From: Kryptolebias marmoratus
Taxonomy: Eukaryota; Chordata; Actinopteri; Cyprinodontiformes; Rivulidae
Length of the DNA stretch: 64,000 bases
Assembly: GCF_001649575.2 (NCBI RefSeq)
Contig: NC_051451.1
Location: forward strand, 27,264,480-27,328,479
Direction: 5' to 3'
In this document: in pieces, positions 1 to 12,900 of the stretch
Layout of the letters: the number at the start of each line of letters is the position of its first letter
Position numbering within the stretch: the first letter of the stretch is position 1
Notes under the pieces: generated by a model
The model's input: the letters and a program-made list of their open reading frames with translations, nothing else
Databases searched by the model: none
Told to the model about the DNA's origin: nothing
Translations under genes and position numbers: made by a program

Positions 1-202
1 CGGATCTATCTGTGATACCATCCTGTTCAGATCTCCAGGCCGGAGAAGAGAAAAGAGAGAGCGTCGCTGTTAAAGGCAGCTCTCTGAGCCTCAAGTCCCT
101 TCAGAGTCCAATGTGAGGCAGGCTCCTTCTGGCAGAAAGGTTTGCTCTTTGAAAAGTTTCATCTTGTATTGCATCAGTGTGGAATGGACCTTGTAAAAAC
201 CC

Positions 203-237
203 TACATACACACACGCATATATATACACACACACAT
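203..237. repeat. CA/TA microsatellite
   Basis: Interrupted ACACAC and TATATA runs. Confidence 0.8.
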
Positions 238-429
238 AGTTGAGCTGCCGATGGGTTGCATACATGATAAAAGCTTAATTGTGGCACGACTTAATGCAGT
301 AAATGGTGCATAAAAATCTGAACAGAGGGTGATTCTTCTTGTCCTGTAGTGTGCAATCAGCCCAACTATGGTTACATAGCAGCTCTAACTGATTTGGAAA
401 AAATGCAAAATACCTTCAGAACTAATTAA

Positions 430-1465
430 AGATCCACCAGTGAGAAGTTCATCTGTTCTGACATCCTCCCAGAATCAACACCTCTAAGGAATGAGGTCTA
501 CCACCAAGCCAGAGACATGAAGACCAAGAAGCTCTCCACACAGGTCAGAGACAAGGTTGGGGAGAGGTACAGATCAGGTCTGGGTTGTAAAAAATAGCCC
601 AGAACCATGAACATCCCATGGAGCTCCGTTAAATCAATTACAGTAAACCTGTCAAAAGAGGGTCATTCACCAAATCCCCTGGAGCTGGTAAGGAGGACAT
701 TAATCAGAGGGACATCCAGGAGGACAAAGATAACCCTGATGGAGCTGAGAGATGGAGGATCTGTCCACAGGACCACTAGAAGCTTCATGGAGGAGAAACA
801 TCTGGAAGAACTGCTGGGGTCAGATGAGACCAAACATCAAGAACAACATGTCTGAGGGAAATCTACCATCCCTACAGTGAAGCATGGTGGTGGCAGCATC
901 ATGCTGTGGGGAGGTTTTCCATCAGCAGAGACCAGGAAACTGGTCAGAGTTAAAGGAAAGATGGAGAAAAATACAGAGAAAGTCTTCCAGAGATGTGAGA
1001 CAGGGACAGAGGTCCACCTTCCAGCAGGACAATGAGTCCAAACCCTCTGCTGAAGAACACTCCACTGGTTTAAGGAGAACCAGGTAAAGGTCCTGGAATG
1101 GTCCAGTCAAAGCCCAGACCTCAGTCCAGCCTCTGGATTAATTTTAAAGATTGTTGAACAGAAACAGCACCAACCTGAAGGAGTTGGAGACGGAGAATGG
1201 ACAAAGATTCCAGCCAACAGAAGCTCTTGGAAACGAACCTGAAGAGACTTGATGCTGAAGCTGCAGCTAAAGGGGGCTCCACACAGCACTGAGTTTTGGG
1301 GCTGAATACACATGCACACAACATTATTTACCTTCATTAATCCGAAATGTCTTTTTGTAGAATTGTTGCTTTTACTCAAATTAAAAATCCCAATAAATTC
1401 CAGGTTGTAAGGCAACAAAATGGAAAGGTTACAGAGATGGATAAATATTTTTGCAAGGCACTGTA
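430..1465 (+). mobile_element. Tc1/mariner-like transposon relic
   Basis: Contains hallmark Tc1-like fish transposase DNA, such as AGCATGGTGGTGGCAGCATC at about 881-900, and ends in TTTGCAAGGCACTGTA (1450-1465), the typical terminal repeat end. The left terminal repeat is not recognisable and the transposase frame is broken by stops, frameshifts and internal deletion. It is inactive. The left boundary is approximate. Confidence 0.85.
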
Positions 1466-2205
1466 AATGTGAAGCGTCACGTTTTGAGGCGCTGTTTTGT
1501 GTGCTCAGATAAGCTGAAATTGCACCTTCCCATTAATGCCACAGCAATGGTAAAACACTCAGTAACCTAGGCAACAAAATAATCCGTCATTCCGAGAGCT
1601 TGCAAAGGGCTACAAATTGTTCTGTGGACGATGTGGGGGCAATAATCTTGCTCTGTGTTGATTTATCGTACAATCTAGGCAGGGAAAAAAAGCTTCAAAT
1701 CTTTGGTGTCATCTTCATTCAAAATGTTGTTTTTGTATAATAAATAATGACAATGTAATGAATTGGTAATACATCAAACTCAGCCACTGCTTCAGATCAA
1801 TCTTCTGCTGAATGCTAGATTGGGGGGTCAGTGAGCTGAAAGCATTTTGTAAATCTCGGGGAGTTAGCATGGCAGCTCATGTAGCCCTAATGTTCTCAGA
1901 CGCGGGAGAGGCTGACCTCACTAAATGAGGATTAATGCAGGATCAGGACTGGAGTTTGTGCCTGTCGAGATGCACTCCTGCCAGCGCACTCCCACCGGCT
2001 GGTAATTGATTGCTCTCATTGAGGGTCCGTGTCTCTTGTGCAGCCTCTGTGAACATGTGTTAAATGCCGCTGTTGTTTAAAAAAAAATAAAAAATCGCTT
2101 CTTGATAGAGAAAGAGAGAGAGAGAGGAAAAAATCAACAGACAAGTGATAACACCTTGTAAAAAGAATGCCAAAGTAAAAATATTACAAGGAAGTTTCAG
2201 GGAGG

Positions 2206-2206
2206 N
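2206..2206. other. Single ambiguous base
   Basis: One N within a G-rich run (GGGAGGNGGGG), probably a base-call or length uncertainty. Confidence 1.
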
Positions 2207-3313
2207 GGGGTGAAAGAGTGGGAATATGCAGGTCAACCCGAGAGTGGAGGGAGAAATGGAACAAAATGCAATATTGAACAGTGTTTTTTTATATGGACCA
2301 CTGCCTGCCAAGAGTGTCCAGGTTCTACCTTTTTTGTTCCGTTGCCATGGACAACCAAAAATGATTAAAAGCAGAGGAGCCACAGTGCTGCGAAGTCCTT
2401 GAATTTTATACACAAACAAGGGTTCTCTATGGAAATACGACGTATCTGTAAACCTGTTGTGAAACCCATCAGTGTCACACAATTTCTGCAGTAAGACCCT
2501 CGAATGGGTTTGACACAAGCGGGAGGTTTCTGATCAATGGAGCAACTGCATGTCTGTTTCTTGAAGTCGGGATTGCAAACTTATGGTTTTGATTTCCTAC
2601 TTTTTGCCCTAAAGAGCATGTTTTAAAATCCACCAATAACATGAATGCATTTAGTCTTTATAGATTCTCATTTTGCTTTTTTATTTATAAACTCAGAAAT
2701 GTTCATTAATAACTGTCACCAAATTTTAGAGCACCTCAACTCTGATTTGTCTGATTTTTCAGCCCTCATCTGCTGCATGTATGTATGTTTTCCCTCTATC
2801 CACACGGCGTCACATTAACAATATATTAAAATAAACAGAGAAAACATTCTTTACTTTGCTAAAGATTTATCCAAATCAATTGTGGATCTTTTTAATTTTG
2901 CAGCATTGTGTGACGAACTGCTGCAGAAAGTCATAGCACACTATTCCCAATTAAGGTGCATGTTTTGCTTCATAATTTTCATGTTTTTTTTTTTTAAAAG
3001 CTGGACAATGAGATGAAACTCTTTAATGGAATAGTAATAGGGGTGCTTCAGTGCTTATACATTGGCAACTCAAGTTTTTGTGTATTTGTGTAATATACAC
3101 TAAAGTGCAATATTTTATTATTCAAATTGTTATATTAAACGACTCTGTACTGTACATTATTTTTGTGGCACAGATGCATTTATATTTATATCTGTATATT
3201 CCCTATTTCGCTTCTGTATTTTATAACGTATTCACTCTCCTGTGGTGTGACATATACTGTGTACATTATTGTAGTAGTTAAACCGGATTAATTGCTGTGA
3301 CATTTTATGGGAT

Positions 3314-3319
3314 TTTATT
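3314..3319 (-). terminator. Candidate plpp4 poly(A) signal
   Basis: AATAAA on the minus strand, about 450 nt downstream of the plpp4 stop codon. A second AATAAA lies at 3118-3113. Which of these is used cannot be told from sequence alone. Confidence 0.3.
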
Positions 3320-3768
3320 TGTGCCTCACCAACTGTTTGTTCCAAATCTTCAGTGCTTTTACTGCAGTACAAACAAACTAACAGGACAAACTCTCATTAA
3401 AGACAAAAACAGAAGGTTTCATCAGAAATGGGCAAGATTTTTCAGTCTTACCTCACAGCATCGAACGCAAAATTTCTCCAAGTTTTAAACATGTTTTTCT
3501 CTCTTACTTCTCAGCGGAGATGTCCCATATTCCTCTCTTACATTACATCTAAATATAGACTTTAATGGCTGCAGTGCAAAAAAAAACTGATTTAGAAAAA
3601 AACCCAAAAAACAGAACGGATGTGTCACCGAGACATGGAGTTACAGACTGGAAATGGTTGAAGTGTTTTACTGTCCACTGGAATGTATATAAGAGCCTGT
3701 CATTCACGAAGAACGGGGCTGGGCGGCTTGGTGAAAGCTTTGGGGGTTGTCTCGGTGGGGGCCACTAG

Positions 3769-3977
3769 TCATACCGGCCCCTCGGTTAAGCCCTCCATAG
3801 GAAGGGTGGTGGCGTTGTCGGTGGGCTGAGGGTCGTCCTGAGGAGGCGGCGGCGTTTTGGCGGCAGCAGCCAGGCTGGCATAAGGCAGGTGGCAGTCCAT
3901 GTGCAGGAAGGGTGGGTAGTGCTGGCGGTAGCAGATGTATGCGAACATCAACCCAATCACTCCTCCAACGAAGGCGT
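3769..3977 (-). CDS. plpp4: plpp4 coding exon 7 (terminal)
   Basis: Starts after CTGCAG and encodes D217, membrane segment 6 ([20 protein letters not shown]) and the cytosolic tail, ending [11 protein letters not shown] and TGA at 3771-3769. The tail holds an alanine/proline-rich insert (about residues 250-262) that I do not recall in mammalian PLPP4. The terminal EG(I/L)TEGPV block is the diagnostic part. Confidence 0.96.
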
Positions 3978-6900
3978 CTGCAGAGTCACATAAACACATA
4001 TTTTAAAAAATGCGAGTACGGCTATTTTTGGCTGGTGTGTGGTGTAAGATAAATAACTCCTGCTCTCCCAGAACGAGCTTGGCTAATTAGGTATTGCTGT
4101 ATGTGCTTTAGTGTTTCAGAGAACATTCATCATGCCCGGCTCGTTTGGAGGTTGATGAAAGTAACATGAGAAGCAAAGCAACGGCTCTGTTCAGCTGAAC
4201 ACTACGGGCTCTGTTACCCCTGAGACCTATGGCTTCTTCTGCTTTCATGCATCATATATTGTCTCACTGCTGGGGTGAAATTAAGCTGTTAGGAATAGAT
4301 CCAAAAGGCAAAAACAGTTGATGGATAAAGCGGCTGGTGAATAGGCTTCCATAGCACCAAAACTCGGTTCAAATAATACAGCAACTAGAGAAATTTGCAT
4401 TTTCTGTGAAAACAGTGTTCTGCTGAAACTGAGTTGTTAAAGTTTAAATGAGTAAAACAGAAACTAAAATGGGCAAAACTATAGCTGAACATAGGAAAAC
4501 AGGAGCTATAATCCAAAATATACAAAAATTGTAGCTTAAAGCAAAAGCCAAATGCAAAATATTGGCACAGTTGTAAGTAAGAACCTACTTTACCAAAACC
4601 GTAGCTAAAAGCTAAAAATCACAGAATTTTTTCTATTTAAACTCTTCACATTAATCTGAATGTTCCATCGACTGCTATCAAATTAATTTAGCACCCTCTG
4701 ACTTGAAATACCATACCAGTTCTCTGGCCTTTCCAGCATCTCCTCAGTGTAAAGCCATGGTTGGAAATTAATATTCATGGAGCATGGTGTAGCAGCTGGG
4801 CTAATGGGAGCTCCAAGCTTGTTTACACTGGGAGCAGATTGGAGACCCTCAAATTTAATGGACTGCACTGCTGCTGCTTACTTACAGTCTGCAGAAGACC
4901 AAGAGAGGATTCAGAAAAGGCTGGGCTTCACTGTAACTACTGCAAAGGTGTAGCTAAGGGTGCAAATAAAGGCAGGTTATAATGAAAAGTTGTCGGTTCT
5001 ATAGCCAGGAACATATGGCTTTCTGAAGGTAATTAACACCGTATGACAGAGCTATCGCCACGTTATCACATCTTCTTTCCCACATCCTGCTCACTCATGC
5101 AGTAGATTTTCTTTCTCTGTATCCTCACAGGTCTCATTCCACTTTCTTTTAAAGGATTTATATTAAAATATATATACATACAAACTAAAACTAGCAGTAC
5201 TGATTTTCATCTGGATGTTAGAATTTGCATTTTTCTCTCCAGATTAAAGCATAGAAAGCATCTATGTTCAAATGCATCAATTAACATTTGACTTGTACAT
5301 CTGAACATCCCTCTGGTTTCACGTTGAGGGCAGTCAGGAGAAAACTGCCTTTGTGTCTGATACCTTGCCAGTGATGTTTGTAGTCACACGTTCGGGACAG
5401 CGCGATCATCATGGCGCTGTAGAGAGGCAGCACCGTGGCACAGAGACGCCAGCTGCGACCCCGGCCCTGATCCGTGAAGCACTGCAGCTTTCCCGCCAGG
5501 TAGAAGGAGGTGAAACCAAGACCAGAGAACGCAACTGTAGGAGGCAGACAAAGAGAAGGAAGACAGGTGAGTCAGCTGTGAAAAGTTTGATCAGCATCTA
5601 GAGCAATGATTCCCAAAGTTGGGGTCAGGGCCCCAATGTGGGTCACCCAACACCAAGCAGGGGTCCTTAGATAATCTCCAGATATCAACCTACATTTTAA
5701 AACCTCGTTTTTATGATATATTTGCACCATAAGTGTGACAGAGAATTGAAATACAAATCATAAACTGATTTTAAAAATAGCATAATGGATGTTAGGACTG
5801 TTTGTGTTGTCATTATGCTCTTATTTAACAGGGTCATTACCTTTTTTGGATATTTAACCAGCCAACAGATGGGGTCACACACCTTTGTCACTATTAATTT
5901 ATGGGTCGAAAGCTGAAAAGTTTGGGAACCTCTGATCTAGAGTATCAGGAAGCTGGAACTGGACCAGCATCCCACATGTATATACACCCACACACCCACA
6001 CACACCTCAGTCAAAAATACACCTGTGATTGTCTTCTTGCTTAAAAAGATCACCATGATTGTGGGCGGGGCTTAAAGTCTAGACTCTAGCCACAAAAATT
6101 CAACATGTTGGCTCCTGTAAGCTGAATCTTACAAGCTTCATTTTTGACCAACAGAAGGAGGCAGAGACACTTTGTCTTTCTGTCACTACCAATAACACTA
6201 GCATGCCTTGAAGGAATGCATATCTGCCACCATGCTTGTTAAAAATAAAACAAAGGTCTTGTGTGATCTGTTAGAGCTCAATGTATGTGATGGGAATGAC
6301 TCACAGCTGCTACCACAACAAAATTTAGCTTAGTATCTGTAAAAATGACTCAGTTATAGATATGTTTGTGTTTAGTTTGTACATCCGGTGATTACTTTCT
6401 GAGAGTTTCAATAAAATCTGTTCAGAGGTGCATGGATTTTTGAAACAATTACATTTTTGAAACAATTACATGATCACCTGCCTTTCTTGATAGCAGGTGA
6501 TAATAATGTGCCCATTCTTGCAAAGTGCAGTGTGCATTTCTCATCATAAGGACATTCAATTCTATTTAAATATACTTAATTATTCCACAGGGGGAAATTG
6601 TTTGGTTACAGTAAGTAAAAACACAGTCCCAAGTCAATAAAATAGTTCAACACTAATGGAATAAAATAAGAGTTTACACATCAGTGCCAGTTAGTGTGGT
6701 ATGGAAGTTATTTGGAAAATATCAAAAAGATAAATGGTTTGAGTTCTCGCAGCCTGATGGCCGCTGGTGGAATGATTTCCTGTCGTGCATTGTGGTGGCA
6801 GTGTTCTGCTGCTGAATGTGCTTTTGCAGTGAACCCGTATCTCGTGGTGGAGTGGGTTTAGGTTATTGTCCAAAACTGCTTTTAGCTTGAAACACCTCCG

Positions 6901-9900
6901 TTAGTGGGTCGAGATTCAAACCAACATCCTTGCTGGCTTTGTGGATCCATTTAGACCTGACAAACCCAAAATGTGGTTTCCTAATGAGCAGTTTCTGTTG
7001 TCCTACAAGCCAAGATTAGTAAAAACTTGCGCCATCAAACCGCTTAGCTTTGCAAAGATCCACAGATATCTACCAGTACACAAAGGGCTGCTGGCTCTGG
7101 CCTTTCTAGAACATCTGCTGGGTTTAAAAAAAAATAAAAACAGCAGTGGTTTAACTGTGCCATGGTACCATATGAGGTGGTATGTTGAGAAAAGGCCATG
7201 AGTTTTCCTGCTGCAGCAGCTCAAACGGCTCTCGACAACTGCCCATTTGTCACCCAACCACAGACTGGCCAACACTTCATGTCAAGATTAATGTGCAGCC
7301 TGGAGACCAAAGATGGGTGGCAAGAAACAAAAGTAAGTATAGCTTTCCCAGTGACTGTCCTGATGTCAGATAGTTTTAATTTTAGAGTAAAATCAACTGC
7401 TATATTGAACTATTTCTGGAAGGACAAAAGAATGAATAAATTGGGGTTAGTGGTTTGGATGCAGTCCTTTTCTGCTGCTTCTTCTGGTTGCATGCGCCAG
7501 TCAGCATTTCCAGCTGTTGGGAGTTAAATGAGGAAATCAGGTTGGCAGAGGCTTGCAGCGCGGGCTGTGCCAAATAGTTTGGACCTAAAACAGCAAGAAG
7601 GCTCCAGAGAGGGCAGAGGTAGGGTTTTGTTGTATCTAACCGAACGGTGTTTTGGGTGAGCATACGGAGAAGAAAGAGTGAAGGAGAAACTGCACAGCTG
7701 CAAAAATCTTAGCAACTATTTGTAAAGCTTCAGGTAGCCTTAATTAGCCTGATGGTGGAAGTGATGTAAAAGTCACAAACACTTCAAAATAGATAGAAAA
7801 TTTTGGCCTTTAGAGAGTCAAAAACATCTGAGTTTGTCTGTCTGTAAACATGTGACTCCTGTGTAGTTCAGAGAGGAAATACAGCTCTCAAAGCTCATTT
7901 CTCCCATTTTTAGATTTAAAAAGATTTTTTTTCTTGCACCACATATTCTATTAGCAGCAACATGTAAATTTGGGGCAAGTTATTTTTGAAAAAACTAAAT
8001 GATCACCATGTTAAAGGTTGACATTTTGACAGCTGTGCTTTGCAGTCTGTTTTGGTTCAACATCTCACATTTTACCAAAAGTGCAGCAGAAGTCTGACCT
8101 AAATCAAACATCTCGTTGTGCATCATCATCCCAGCAGCAAGGTCACAGCTCTAACATTTAGACAGTCAACTACAAAATGCAAAACATCCTCGACACGTCA
8201 ACAAAATATGTGAAAGTACAATTTTATTTTTAAAAAATCCAAGCTGTTTGTTAGATATAGTCATTTTTGAACAAATTCTTGCAGGTTTAGTGTTTCAGTG
8301 CAGATAGTGTTCATGTCTGGAAGGCACAGTTAGTTCTGAACATTCACTCAGTGAACTCCAGGGTATTTTTCTTTACACAAATTGATGTTTGACATAAATA
8401 AACTCAAGTGCTTTTACTCATGTTTGCTAATTACATGCATTCAGGGTATTTGTCTGTAAGTATGAATTACACAAATTACAGAAAACACTTAACCAAGAGC
8501 TGTTTCTCTGCAACTTCATGTTGTTCCCCCCAGAATCGATAGACCACAATAAGTTTTCTGTTTTTCCCCAAATACTTACAATGCATTTTTTGATTAAACC
8601 GTCTCAACAAAAGAGATACATTGTGTGTAATTAAATGTACAGAAAAAGTTTTAAACTCACTTTCAGAGGCCAAAATGAATAATCTGATTGTGTTTGAGGG
8701 CCACTCCTGGTCGATATGTTTTGGAAAAGGATTAAATAAATTAGTTTTTTTTTAGATGTCAGTTTTTCTGAGTAGTGGGAATTCTCAGGACTGACTAAAG
8801 TTGTGCTTCGGGGTTAGAAAAGCACCAGCAGTTAGCTTAAAAACCGTCTTGAAACCGTCTCCACCACGGGGAAATTTCCCAACCCTTTCAAAATATTTTA
8901 AAATTCAAGACCGTGAACTCTAACATGGTGAAGTTCTGTTCAAATATTATTAACTTAAGCAATGTACAAAATCATATTAACTAACCTACAAATGCAGTGG
9001 CAATTAGGGTGGTAGGATTATTTCATTTTATTTATTAAATTTATTTAAACAGTGCTATTGCCACTATGTGTCACTCCCTAAAACCACTGATAGCTCGGAC
9101 TGATGGTACTCAGACAATGTTTGGGTTTTTGCTGCACCTGCTGCCATTTTACCAAAGGTTTAGCATCTCATTCAGCTTAATTTCTTATTTTCTTGCGACG
9201 TATGTAACGTTCATGATGCGTACGTGTTATGTATGTTATGTTTTTTTAGGGAAGGACAGTTTTAGCATATTAAGTTTGCTTTGTTGCCGTGACACAACTG
9301 TTTGATTGTTGTTGGTGTTGCTAAAATTTGAAGAAGCTAAAACTAAGTTTTTAAAGCTAAAAAAAGAAGAGTTCTAGCTAAGAGTATCAAAAAGCTGACA
9401 AGAAGCTAAAAATAGCAAAAGGGTGGCTAAAAGTAGCAGATGTTTGTCTAAAAGCTAAAAAATTTAAATGTGCCTAACGGCTCAGTGGGTCACGTGGTCA
9501 CAAACGCTGAAAATTTACCCACTGTCTCTCAATTTTCAGGGATTTTTTTTTCTTTCACCAGTCTCCCAACGGTTGCAGCTCAGTGAGATACCACCTTAAT
9601 AACTGAACCTTAAGGGGACACAAGTGAAAGTGAGATGAGGGTAAAACTGACTGACTGACTTCAGGAAGGGTTGGAGTAAAAGAGCTAATAGGTTCAATCA
9701 GTTCAGTGAATCCACGAGGAAAACAGGAGAAATATGAATCACACAGCAGCTAAAGTTAATTGGCACCTTGCGGAAAAGAAAACACAACGGCTCATCACCC
9801 AAAGAGTACCACAGGTTTTTATTTTTTTACAGTTTAAGATCCTCTGACTTACACCCCCTGTTTTAATAGTTCCAAACACAACAAAGGATCAGGATCTATT

Positions 9901-12900
9901 GAATCAGGGGGGTCCAATCCTGGTCCTGGAGGGCCACTATCCTGCATGTTTTAGGTGTTTTTCTGCTTTGAATCACTTGATTTGAATGTCTGAGTGATTA
10001 ACAGGCTTCTGCACCAGCTGAAGAGCAGAGAAACATCTAAAATATGCAGGATAGTGGCCCTCCAGGACCAGGATTGGACACCACTGTATTAGAAACTAAT
10101 GAAGAAATAAATTACACACTCAGTCTCATGTTTGGAGGTTTTACCTTTAAAACTGCAACAGTTTAATATGAGAAATTATACGTTTCTGGAAAAAAAAAAT
10201 CCTTAATTTCTTTTATTGCAAAACTCTTTTTACTATAGCTTTAATTTAAATCTGCATTATGTTAATGTGAAGGTAAAAAGAAAAGTTGAATGACTAAAAC
10301 CTGAGGGAAATGGTTTGTTGCAGGAAATAAAAATACTTTTTATTATAATATGTTTGCAAACACAGTAGGTCAACGTAACAAGAAATACTCAAACACAAAT
10401 AATTTAGTGATATGCATTATGCATGAGTCGGGACACAACATGCTGTATGTACCCTCCACTCACTCCAAATAAAGATAATATTTTTTACTTGTAATATTTG
10501 AATAACTAAGCCAATGGGTAATTCAGTGAGGTGAATCTAAAGGACCGAGAAAACAGAAAAACATTATGATAATAAAATCTGCTTCATGCATCTTAAGCAG
10601 CCTGTAAAGTTACCTCCCCTGAGGAAAAACAAAGATTCCTAATGAAAAAGATAAATGCAGTGAATTTGATTTTAAGCCTGTTTACAGACATGAGCTTTAT
10701 GTCTGTAAAAAGATTTTAAAAAATATGTCTGTTTAAAGGTTTAAATACAGCCCAGTGTGTAGCAGGTACAAACGGTTTGAATTCACTGAGACTGAAACTG
10801 AAATTTCACCAGTTTCCTTATTTTTAGTCACCATTTAAGTTGTTTTAGCTGCTGTGGGTTTCTGAACATAATTAGAGTTGAGGGTGTTATTCACTTATTA
10901 AAACATCCCACTTCTTTTAATTAGATTTCTGCATTTTGTCGTTAATCTAAAGTTTACATCTACGTGTTACTTTGGGATATAACCATATTCTGTCAAGAGA
11001 AACGGAAGAAACAGACATAATTATGCTTTCAAACTCTTTGTCTTGATAATCTCCTCCCTCCTGTTTTGACCTTTGACCCTTTGTAGCGCGACCGGGACAG
11101 CGCTCTGACTTTTATCAGAGAGGAAACATTTGAAGCAGCCTCTAAGTCTGCTTTGCATGGTTTCATCCATTAACACATCACACCTTATCTGCATCACTTT
11201 AAGCCAGCTCCTCTGAGCTGAAGTGATCCTGCGGAGGTTTTCAAAAAGTAATTTAGGTCACAACATTAATCTAAACATTAAAAAGAGTAAAAATGATAAA
11301 GATGGCAGATGGCTTTTACCGGAGCATATTAGTAGATGATATCAGTTGGCTTGATACCAACAAAGGTGAGAGGAATATAAATATGAATAAGACGTCTACA
11401 ATAACAGCTGTACTGCTTTATAACAGAGCAGAAGGTTTAGCTGGTATATTTATGGATCACCTGCTGCCAAAGGTGATAATGTTTTTGCCTGTGGTCTGTG
11501 GGTGAACGTCTGTGTTTGATTGTCTGTAGAGTTGGGAAAAAATAAATCACAAACTTCTGGACGGATTTTAATGAAACTCTCAAAATGTAATCATTGGATA
11601 TACATTTGTAACAGGTTTAGCTTTTAGAGTCAACCTCATTCAAGATGGCAAACATAACAATGCCTACATCTGAGTTTTACAAACGTTGAGCTGGAATTTG
11701 GTGTGGTAGTAGCTGAGAGTCATTTACAACATCTCCCATGAGATCGAACACAACATGGTTTACAAATACTGACCAAAACGGCTATGGCTCCGCCCCCTCA
11801 TGAGTTGATTTTAATTGAAAACTCAAAAGGTGGCAGGCGAGATGCTTTCTTTTAAGGATTTTTATGCCTTTAAATTTTGTTCTTTTGAAACATAATAAAG
11901 AAAAAAACTCGGAGAAGTGAGCTGCCTTACAGACTTTGAAATGGAAGCCATTATAGCAGCACAATGGTATAGTGGTTAGCACTGTTGCCTCAAAGCATGA
12001 AGGTCCAGGGTTCAAGCCCTGGGTTGTTCTCCTTATGTTTCTGTGGGTTTTCTCCAGGCATGTTAGGCTGCCTCCCTCGAAAAAGAGATCTGTGATCTCA
12101 GTGGGATTCACCTGGTTAAATAAAGGTTAATAAAAATAAAAAAATACTTTGTGTTTAAAAGACATCACAAAGAAGGCTTATGTCCTGATTGATCCTGATG
12201 GTTTTACCAGAATACACGCTGATCCTCGTGTTTATAATTAAATGTGTGAGTTTTTGACTTTAAAACAGTTTATTTCTCATGTAATCCAAGTCTCAGGCTT
12301 CATATTTGCTGAACGTGACGTTGTGTACAAATGCTGGTTTACACACAATAAGGCTGCTCTGCCTTTTCTCATCTGTCTGGCTTCATTCCTCTGTCTCATC
12401 ACATTTTTCTCTGTAACTTTTACTGTCTGGTAAAAAGGAGCAGAGACAGAAAACTGGATTTCTTCTGCTCTCTAAACGCTCTGGCACACGGGTGCTTTCT
12501 GTGTCTCTGCTGCACTTCTCTTAGAATAACTTACAACACACGGCTGTTAGCGTTATCGTGTCGATGAATGTGATCCACACACAGATCTGCAGATGGGATG
12601 CACTAAATCGTTCCTCTTACAATCCCACAGAAAGCACTTCAGAGCATTTTGCTCTTAAAGCAGGTGTGCTGATGAGCTGTGAGCATTAAACTTCAATTTT
12701 TTACAACCAGACCATGAAAGAACAGCTGTTTTTTTAAAACTGAGCAAACATGTCATTGTTTTTTGAAGCCAGTCAGGCTCACTCACGAGGATGTTAGGAG
12801 ATGATCAAATCGTTACAAAATCCTGCAGAAGGATGCAGCGTTATTTAAATTTCGTGCAGAATCATGATTACTGTGTTATCTATGGATTAGCGTGTAATAG

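Larger units (their letters stand above)
1..3768. other. Region downstream of plpp4
   Basis: Holds a short CA/TA repeat (203-237) and a Tc1-like relic (about 430-1465). 1470-2060 is complex sequence without visible repeats or exons. The last 0.5-0.7 kb before the stop codon is the expected plpp4 3' UTR. One ambiguous base lies at 2206. The open frames here are short and lack coding character. Confidence 0.6.

Noticed and set aside
607..1087. Short frames in the left part of the window as genes
   Set aside because: They are broken remnants of the Tc1-like transposase region.
2060..2518. A 152-codon minus-strand frame
   Set aside because: Rich in phenylalanine, leucine and serine from A/T-rich DNA, contains an N, and has no homology I recognise.
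11956..12030. A true tRNA gene
   Set aside because: The A and B boxes are present but no acceptor stem or cloverleaf closes, and the element continues into a SINE-like body and tail.
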